A DNA stretch of 11,670 bases from Muribaculaceae bacterium. GTDB taxonomy: Bacteria; Bacteroidota; Bacteroidia; Bacteroidales; Muribaculaceae. The notes beneath the pieces are model-generated. The model had not been told where the DNA came from. It was given only the letters and a program-made list of their open reading frames with translations, and did no database searches. The DNA is taken from contig JAEDNZ010000052.1 of assembly GCA_016302215.1 (NCBI GenBank), positions 1-11,670 on the forward strand, written 5' to 3'. Below, piece by piece: positions 6,811 to 11,670 of this stretch; within the stretch, counting starts at the first letter, position 1; each line of letters opens with the position of its first letter. Both the position numbers and the translations under genes were made by a program.

Positions 6811-8697
6811 TCAGTGACAGCTTTTGATGTTGGCCTCGTAATAGTCGATGTATGCGCGGTTGACCTGGCGCACGCCGCCGGGAGTGGGATAGTCGCCAGA
6901 GAAATACCAGTCGCCGGGGCAGCCGGGGATGGCCTTATGCAGGTCAGACAAGGGCAGGTATAGGATATCTACCTTGGCGCACACCTCGGCGGGCTTGAGC
7001 ATTGCGGCTATCTTGGCTGATATCTCTACGTCGCTGAAAGGCTCATACACGGCTTTGACACAATTGGTCTGCTCGGCTGCTGGGAGTGATGTCTGCTCGA
7101 GACAGCGCTGATAGGTGTCGTGCAGCACGTGCTCGCGCCCGCTCTCTTTGAGCAGCTCAACGGCGGCCTTGAAGGCGATAAACTGGTCCATCGACGACAT
7201 GTCGATACCGTAATAGTCGGGGTATCTCACCTGCGGCGATGATGACACTATGATGATGCGCGCGGGGTGCACGCGGTCGAGCATGCGCAGGATTGACTGA
7301 CGCAGGGTGGTGCCTCGCACGATTGAATCGTCAATGACGATGAGCGTGTCGCTATTCTCGCGCACTGACCCGTAGGTCACGTCATAGACGTGTGCCGCCA
7401 TATCGTCGCGCGATGAGCCTTCGGATATGAAGGTGCGCATCTTCACGTCTTTGATGGCCACTTTCTCTACTCTGACCTTGCGCTGCAGCAGTCGCGCTAT
7501 GGCCTCGCTGTCGATATTGCCGGCGGCTATCATATCTTGTACGCGCGCGGCGTTGGCGGCGTGGAGCGCTTCCTCCAGGCCTTGCACCATGCCTATGAAA
7601 GCCACCTCGGCGGTGTTGGGGATAAATGAGAACACGGCGTTGTCAATGTCGTGGTCAATCATCGTCAGGATTTCGGGTACGAGGCGGCGCCCAAGCTCCT
7701 TGCGCTCGCGGTATATATCTTCGTCGCTGCCGCGTGAGAAGTAGATGCGCTCAAACGAGCAGCGGCGGTTGTCTTTCTCTCCAAGAATATCGGCGATGGT
7801 GATATCGCCTTTGCTGTTCATCATAATGGCGGAGCCGGGTGTCAGCTCATGCACATCGTCGGCCTCGAGGTCAAAGGAGGTGCGTATGACAGGGCGCTCT
7901 GATGCCACCACGAGGATGTCATCATCATAGTAGTAGAATGCGGGTCTGATGCCGTGGGGGTCGCGCAGCGCAAAGCAGTCGCCTGAGCCGGTGGCGCCGC
8001 AGATGACAAAGCCGCCGTCCCATGCCGGCGAGGCGTCGCGCAGCACCTTGGCGATGTCGAGGTTGTCCTCGATGGCGCGGGCCAAATCCGGGTCATGAAG
8101 CTCATCGCGATATTGGCGATAGAGCCGGTGGTTTTCCTTGTCGAGCATATATCCTATCTGCTCCAGCAGCATATTGCTGTCGCTATAGAGGCGTGGGTGC
8201 TGACCGGTGGCTACTATCTGCTCAAAGATTTCGTCGGTGTTGGTCATGTTGAAGTTGCCGCACAGGGCCAGCGAGCGCGAGCGCCAGTTGTTGCGGCGCA
8301 GCACCGGGTGGGCGTAGGCCAAGCCGCTGCGGCCGGTGGTGCTGTAGCGCAGGTGCCCCATATATATCTCGCCGACAAAGGGCGCATATTGCTCCACCTC
8401 ATCGATGCTCAGGCTCTCGATGTCGCCGGGCAGGTCGCGCCGCACCTTATCGAAGATGATGGGTATGGCGTCTTTGCCGAGGGCACGCTCGCGGAATATC
8501 AGCTCGTGGCCGGCAGGGGCATGGGTTTTTACTACAGCAAGCCCCGCAGCCTCCTGGCCGCGGTTGTGCTGCTTCTCCATCAACAGGTACAGCTTGTTGA
8601 GGGCGTAGGCGTATGTGCCGTATTTCTCTTTGTAGTATTGAAGAGGGCGGCGTAGTCGTATCAGGGCTACGCCGCACTCGTGCTTGAGTTGTTCCAT
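6811..8697 (-). CDS. PurF-like class II glutamine amidotransferase / phosphoribosyltransferase
   Basis: A 628-residue relative of amidophosphoribosyltransferase (PurF), which uses glutamine and PRPP to start purine synthesis. The Ntn glutaminase half has a likely nucleophile Cys8 after a 7-residue propeptide, RGQE (46-49) and LRYSTTG (116-122). The phosphoribosyltransferase half has RTFI (421-424), the PRPP loop VIDDSIVRGTT (454-464) and YYGIDM (495-500). It is over 100 residues longer than ordinary PurF, with extra sequence between the halves (about 365-412). The normal HNGN oxyanion-hole motif reads LCGN (145-148), and of the four cysteines that hold the iron-sulfur cluster in Bacillus-type PurF only Cys313 appears kept. 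The ATG at 8697 puts Cys8 correctly and overlaps the glnN stop by one base; an in-frame start at 8739 would add 14 residues. Possibly a second PurF with a different role. Confidence 0.88.
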   Translation of the reverse strand: MEQLKHECGVALIRLRRPLQYYKEKYGTYAYALNKLYLLMEKQHNRGQEAAGLAVVKTHAPAGHELIFRERALGKDAIPIIFDKVRRDLPGDIESLSIDEVEQYAPFVGEIYMGHLRYSTTGRSGLAYAHPVLRRNNWRSRSLALCGNFNMTNTDEIFEQIVATGQHPRLYSDSNMLLEQIGYMLDKENHRLYRQYRDELHDPDLARAIEDNLDIAKVLRDASPAWDGGFVICGATGSGDCFALRDPHGIRPAFYYYDDDILVVASERPVIRTSFDLEADDVHELTPGSAIMMNSKGDITIADILGEKDNRRCSFERIYFSRGSDEDIYRERKELGRRLVPEILTMIDHDIDNAVFSFIPNTAEVAFIGMVQGLEEALHAANAARVQDMIAAGNIDSEAIARLLQRKVRVEKVAIKDVKMRTFISEGSSRDDMAAHVYDVTYGSVRENSDTLIVIDDSIVRGTTLRQSILRMLDRVHPARIIIVSSSPQVRYPDYYGIDMSSMDQFIAFKAAVELLKESGREHVLHDTYQRCLEQTSLPAAEQTNCVKAVYEPFSDVEISAKIAAMLKPAEVCAKVDILYLPLSDLHKAIPGCPGDWYFSGDYPTPGGVRQVNRAYIDYYEANIKSCH

Positions 8698-10886
8698 TAA
8701 TGAATGAATAGTAATTCGCGATATTTGGGCAGAGGCCACATCTCGTTGTCAACCATAAGCTCCAGCTTGTCGATATGATAGCGGATGGTCTCCATCGGAG
8801 GCACCACGTTGTCGTGGTAGGCGATGGCTTTCTCGCGCTCCTCGGTGATGCGGTTGGCGGCCTTGCGAGCTGATACCATGCGATCTACCTCGGTCTTGAT
8901 GACGTCCATGTGTGCCGAGATTTTCTCTATGGTCTCCAGGTCGTGAGCCACGATGGTGGCGCCTTTCACGCCGGTGAAGAGGCTCTTGAGCTTGACCACG
9001 TTATCTACCAGGAACGACTGATAGCGTGTGGCTACAGGTATGATGTGGTTGATGGCGAGGTCGCCGAGCACGCGAGCCTCGATTTGTATCTTCTTGGTGT
9101 AAATCTCCCATTTCACCTCGTTGCGTGCTTCGAGCTCCAGGCGCGAGAACACCCCGGTGCGGGCAAACATATCCACCGATGAGTCGTGCAGGTAGGCGTC
9201 GAAGATCTTGGGCGCTGAGGTCTCGCAGTCGAGGCCGCGGCGCGCGGCTTCAGCCTTCCAGTCATCGCTGTAGCCGTTGCCGTCAAAGTGGATGGGCTTG
9301 GACTCTCTGATGAGCTGGCGTATCTCGGCGAGGAGTGCTTCGCGCAGACCTTCGCCCTTGGCGAGGCGTGCCTCCACTGCCTCGTGGAAACGGTTGAGCT
9401 GGTCAGCGACAGCGGCGTTGAGCGCTATCATAGCCGAGGCGCAGTTGGCCGACGAGCCTACGGCGCGGAATTCAAAACGGTTGCCGGTGAAGGCGAAGGG
9501 CGACGTGCGGTTGCGGTCGGTGTTGTCGATGAGGATTTCGGGAATTTGCGACACGCCCAGCGACATGGCGTCCTTCGCCGAGAGGTCGGTTAGCTCGTTG
9601 TCAGTGGATTTCTCCAGCACGTCGAGCACGTGAGCCAACTGGCTGCCCGTGAAGATTGAGATGATGGCGGGCGGTGCCTCGTTGGCGCCCAGGCGGTGAG
9701 CGTTAGTGGCCGACATGATTGAGGCCTTGAGCAGCGCATTGTGGGTGTGCACGGCCGCCATCACATTGACCACAAAGGTGATAAACTGCAAGTTGTCCTT
9801 GAGCGTCTTGCCCGGCGAGAAGAGTATCTTGCCCTTGTCGGTGCCAAGGCTCCAGTTGTTATGCTTGCCAGAGCCGTTGATGCCGGCAAAAGGCTTCTCG
9901 TGTAGCAGCACTCTGAAGTTGTGGCGGCGTGCCACCTCTGACATTACCGACATCAGCAGCAGGTTGTGGTCATTGGCGAGGTTGGTCTCCTCAAAGATAG
10001 GAGCCAGCTCAAACTGGTTGGGCGCCACCTCGTTATGGCGCGTCTTGGCGGGAATGCCCAGGCGGTGACACTCTATCTCGAGGTCGAGCATAAAGGCCTC
10101 CACGCGTGAAGGGATAGCGCCGAAGTAGTGGTCCTCAAGCTGCTGGTTCTTGGCGCTCTCGTGGCCCATGAGCGTGCGGCCGGTGAGCACAAGGTCGGGG
10201 CGGGCGGCATACAGCGCCTCATCTACCAAGAAATACTCCTGCTCCCAGCCCAGATATGATGTCACGTGGTTGACTTCCGGGTCAAAATAGCGAGCCACGG
10301 CCGTGGCAGCCTTATCTACGCTGTTGAGCGCGCGCAGCAGCGGCGTCTTATAGTCAAGCGATTCGCCCGTGTACGACACAAAGATAGTGGGGATACACAG
10401 CGTCTCATCGAGGATGAAAGCCGGCGACGAGATGTCCCATGCCGAGTAGCCGCGAGCCTCAAAAGTGTTGCGGATGCCGCCGTTGGGGAAGCTCGACGCA
10501 TCAGGCTCTTGCTGCACAAGCAGCTTGCCCGTGAACTCCTCTACCACGCCGCCCTTGCCGTCGTGCTCGATAAAGGCATCGTGCTTCTCGGCGGTGCCAT
10601 CAGTCAGCGGGTGAAACCAGTGAGTGTAGTGCCGGGCACCATTGTCGATAGCCCACCGCTTCATGCCCTCGGCCACGCTGTCGGCGATCTCGCGCGTGAT
10701 TGGCTCTTTGTTCTCGACAGCGTTCACCAACGCATCATACGTCTTCTTCGGCAGATATTCAAACATCTTCTGACGATTGAACACCGCTTTGGCGTAGAAC
10801 GACTCCGAACGCTCATTGGGGATTTTTACCTCTACCGGCTTACGGTTGTAAGCCTCTTCGATGAGTTTGAAACGCAAAGATGACAT
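8697..10886 (-). CDS. glnN: Glutamine synthetase type III
   Basis: Glutamine synthetase joins ammonia to glutamate with ATP and is the main ammonia-assimilation enzyme in many Bacteroidetes. At 729 residues this is the large type III form (GSIII), not the roughly 450-residue type I. Visible signatures are WEQEYF (214-219), EVAPNQFELAP (286-296), the GSIII motif NGSGKHNNWSLGT (337-349) and NRFEFRAVGSSAN (469-481). The C-terminal helical extension (about 575-729) typical of GSIII is complete. The start ATG is preceded by an A-rich stretch instead of a clear Shine-Dalgarno, usual for Bacteroidetes. Upstream is a leader of about 370 bases from the promoter at 11263-11293. Its TAA shares a base with the purF-like ATG, so the two are probably translationally coupled. 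Confidence 0.97.
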   Translation of the reverse strand: MSSLRFKLIEEAYNRKPVEVKIPNERSESFYAKAVFNRQKMFEYLPKKTYDALVNAVENKEPITREIADSVAEGMKRWAIDNGARHYTHWFHPLTDGTAEKHDAFIEHDGKGGVVEEFTGKLLVQQEPDASSFPNGGIRNTFEARGYSAWDISSPAFILDETLCIPTIFVSYTGESLDYKTPLLRALNSVDKAATAVARYFDPEVNHVTSYLGWEQEYFLVDEALYAARPDLVLTGRTLMGHESAKNQQLEDHYFGAIPSRVEAFMLDLEIECHRLGIPAKTRHNEVAPNQFELAPIFEETNLANDHNLLLMSVMSEVARRHNFRVLLHEKPFAGINGSGKHNNWSLGTDKGKILFSPGKTLKDNLQFITFVVNVMAAVHTHNALLKASIMSATNAHRLGANEAPPAIISIFTGSQLAHVLDVLEKSTDNELTDLSAKDAMSLGVSQIPEILIDNTDRNRTSPFAFTGNRFEFRAVGSSANCASAMIALNAAVADQLNRFHEAVEARLAKGEGLREALLAEIRQLIRESKPIHFDGNGYSDDWKAEAARRGLDCETSAPKIFDAYLHDSSVDMFARTGVFSRLELEARNEVKWEIYTKKIQIEARVLGDLAINHIIPVATRYQSFLVDNVVKLKSLFTGVKGATIVAHDLETIEKISAHMDVIKTEVDRMVSARKAANRITEEREKAIAYHDNVVPPMETIRYHIDKLELMVDNEMWPLPKYRELLFIH

Positions 10887-10897
10887 CTTTTTTTAAT

Positions 10898-11092
10898 TTA
10901 GAAAGTGATGTGATTTATTGTACCTGGTGTATTGTCCATTGTCCGTTGCCCGAAAGCCCGCGCAGCATCGGCCGGTGACGCCGTCGGGCATACACACGCA
11001 CCGACGCCACCCGCTGCCGGCGTCGCGCCGCGCGTCGGCGCTCTATGGCGCTTCGTGGGGGCTGTTACCGGGGGTGTCGCTGTGGCTTTCAT
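10898..11092 (-). CDS. Small Thr/Pro/Ala-rich ORF in the glnN leader (doubtful)
   Basis: A 64-codon ORF (MKATATPPVTAPTKRH at its start) begins 9 bases after the stop of the 46-codon leader ORF and ends 11 bases before the glnN ATG. It matches no family I recognise and is low in complexity, rich in Ala, Thr and Pro. It covers the GC-rich, hairpin-forming part of the leader, so open frame by chance is quite possible. Its position, almost abutting both neighbours, would suit translational coupling into glnN if it is real. Confidence 0.25.
   Translation of the reverse strand: MKATATPPVTAPTKRHRAPTRGATPAAGGVGACVCPTASPADAARAFGQRTMDNTPGTINHITF
10947..10990 (-). repeat. Inverted repeat in the glnN leader (proximal)
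   Basis: TGCCCGA (10947-10953) and TCGGGCA (10984-10990) are perfect 7-base inverted arms around a GC-rich 30-base loop, ending about 60 bases before the glnN ATG. In the minus-strand RNA they could form a stem controlling access to the glnN start; this is inference from complementarity alone. Confidence 0.4.
11001..11038 (-). repeat. Inverted repeat with nested hairpin in the glnN leader
   Basis: CCGACGC (11001-11007) and GCGTCGG (11032-11038) are perfect inverted arms, extendable to 9 bp in RNA with one G-U pair. Inside them GGCG (11019-11022) and CGCC (11026-11029) can form a second, nested hairpin. There is no T-run after it, so it is not an intrinsic terminator; an RNA structure in the glnN leader is the likeliest reading. 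Confidence 0.4.
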
Positions 11093-11101
11093 CGCTAATT
11101 A

Positions 11102-11242
11102 TCAGAGTGTGATGAGTATATGCTTAAAAAGAAATCCCGCATCGCGGCGCTCAACACTCCGGCATGATCGCTTACGCCATATCATGCCTGTACGAGCTGC
11201 TCTGTGATGCAGGTGCAATGTCTCAGATTTAATGTCCATCAT
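11102..11242 (-). CDS. Small leader ORF upstream of glnN
   Basis: A 46-codon ORF starts with two ATG codons about 14 bases after the predicted transcription start of the glnN promoter. The peptide begins MMDIKSETLHLHHRAARTG, is strongly basic, and has three His codons at positions 10, 12 and 13. A perfect 8-bp hairpin (11161-11188) starts about 15 bases after the last of these, a spacing like that of attenuation leaders. The position as first ORF on the transcript and the near-abutting second small ORF suggest a regulatory leader peptide rather than an enzyme. I do not recognise the family with certainty; conservation would decide whether it is translated. Confidence 0.45.
   Translation of the reverse strand: MMDIKSETLHLHHRAARTGMIWRKRSCRSVERRDAGFLFKHILITL
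11161..11188 (-). repeat. Perfect 8-bp inverted repeat within the leader ORF
   Basis: GGCATGAT (11161-11168) and ATCATGCC (11181-11188) are perfect inverted arms around 12 bases. In the minus-strand RNA the loop can fold further into a 2-bp stem closed by a GUAA tetraloop of the stable GNRA type. The element sits inside the 46-codon leader ORF, just after its His codons. Confidence 0.5.
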
Positions 11243-11262
11243 TTCGTCTGATTTGACGTCTG

Positions 11263-11293
11263 CAAAGGTAGCGCCTTTGCGCGAAATATGCAA
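11263..11293 (-). promoter_or_regulatory. glnN promoter, Bacteroidetes type
   Basis: On the minus strand TTG (11291-11293) and TACCTTTG (11263-11270) are 20 bases apart, matching the Bacteroidetes -33/-7 promoter. An AT-rich tract (11301-11324) lies upstream. The spacer holds the inverted repeat GCGC-CTTT-GCGC (11271-11282), directly beside the -7 box. Transcription would start near 11256, about 370 bases before the glnN ATG; no better promoter lies closer to the gene. Confidence 0.72.
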
Positions 11294-11300
11294 CAACCCG

Positions 11301-11350
11301 AGCAATTTTTTTTGCTGAAAAAATCGCTAAAGCGCCGCCGCGCAGCCCCC
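11301..11350 (-). terminator. Possible terminator of the PAS-domain gene
   Basis: Just after the PAS gene stop the minus strand carries a GC-rich stretch able to form short stems (CGCCG/CGGCG, then CGC-TTTA-GCG at 11325-11334) followed by six T (11318-11323). Next to it AGCAA-6T-TTGCT (11301-11316) is another 5-bp inverted repeat. The order GC stem then T-run suits an intrinsic terminator, but each stem is short. Confidence 0.35.
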
Positions 11351-11354
11351 GGCG

Positions 11355-11670
11355 TCAGTCGCGCACATAGTGAGGCAGCTCGCCCGCAGGCAGCTCCATC
11401 GAGATCTCCACCAGGCCGCCCACCGTGCCGTCAGCCGCCCGCCACGCCGTCTGATATATCATCTTGCGCACACCGCCCTTCTCTATCGTGTAGCAATTCA
11501 CGCCACCGCCTGCCATCAAGCCCTTGATGATGCCCACTGACCGCTCATTGTGATGCGCCAATAGGTCTGCACCTATCAGGTCGCCATACTTGGCAAACGT
11601 GGCGCGAGCCTTATCATTCATATACAAAATCTTGCACTCCGCATCACACACCGTGATAGCGCAATTAGTG
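11355..11670 (-). CDS. Small PAS-domain protein (5' end outside window)
   Basis: The open frame runs off the right edge with no start, leaving 104 C-terminal residues. It begins TNCAITVCDAECKILYMND, the opening of a PAS fold, followed by ARATFAKYG, HHNERS, a Tyr-Thr-Ile-Glu-Lys strand and the closing KMIYQTAW and GLVEISMELP strands. No kinase, GGDEF or HTH domain follows before the stop, so in this protein the PAS domain is C-terminal and probably nearly the whole gene. Similar stand-alone PAS proteins occur in Bacteroides relatives. The ligand is unknown; it could sense a small molecule or mediate protein contact. It lies upstream of the glnN promoter, separated by a possible terminator. Confidence 0.75.
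   Translation of the reverse strand, partial: TNCAITVCDAECKILYMNDKARATFAKYGDLIGADLLAHHNERSVGIIKGLMAGGGVNCYTIEKGGVRKMIYQTAWRAADGTVGGLVEISMELPAGELPHYVRD

Noticed and set aside
8095..8655. Plus-strand open frame of 186 codons inside the purF-like gene
   Set aside because: It is antisense to conserved glutaminase sequence, low in complexity and has no recognisable motif.
10266..10883. Plus-strand open frame of 205 codons opposite the glnN start
   Set aside because: It is antisense to the conserved GSIII N-terminal region, with no promoter or domain on that strand.
11140..11154. CCGC-GAT-GCGG stem with a following T-rich tract as an attenuator terminator before glnN
   Set aside because: The stem is only 4 bp with a 3-base loop and lies in the middle of the small ORF; too weak to annotate, although it could matter if the leader is shown to be an attenuator.

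Overview
The window looks like a chromosomal segment of a GC-rich member of the Bacteroidales, probably near the Muribaculaceae. The reasons are two close matches to the Bacteroidetes promoter (a -7 box TAnnTTTG with TTG about 20 bases upstream), a type III glutamine synthetase, a UPF0313 radical SAM protein of the Bacteroidetes size class, and a regulator fusing a metal-binding-like domain to an AraC helix-turn-helix. The genus is an inference. I see no rRNA, tRNA, CRISPR array, insertion sequence or phage gene.

Left part, plus strand (96-4057): uvrB (nucleotide excision repair) is followed 8 bases later by a YgiQ-type radical SAM protein, probably as one operon. Right of this everything is on the minus strand, so 4058-4093 is a short convergent junction.

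Minus strand, in transcription order from the right edge: the 3' part of a small PAS-domain gene (cut by the window end); a strong promoter at 11263-11293; a leader of about 370 bases with two small tandem ORFs and several inverted repeats; glnN (glutamine synthetase III); a 628-residue PurF-like amidotransferase whose ATG overlaps the glnN stop by one base; and a sugar-nucleotide-type NAD(P)-dependent epimerase/dehydratase 30 bases further on. A second promoter (5815-5845) then serves trpS, followed after 39 bases by the HMA-like/AraC regulator.

The glnN and purF-like genes are probably translationally coupled: one makes glutamine, the other belongs to a family that uses glutamine nitrogen. 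The epimerase may only share their transcript. The most interesting parts are the long structured glnN leader with its His-containing small ORF, the PurF-like protein with a changed oxyanion-hole motif and no iron-sulfur cysteines, an acidic insertion in TrpRS, and the orphan metal-domain/AraC regulator with a TTG start.
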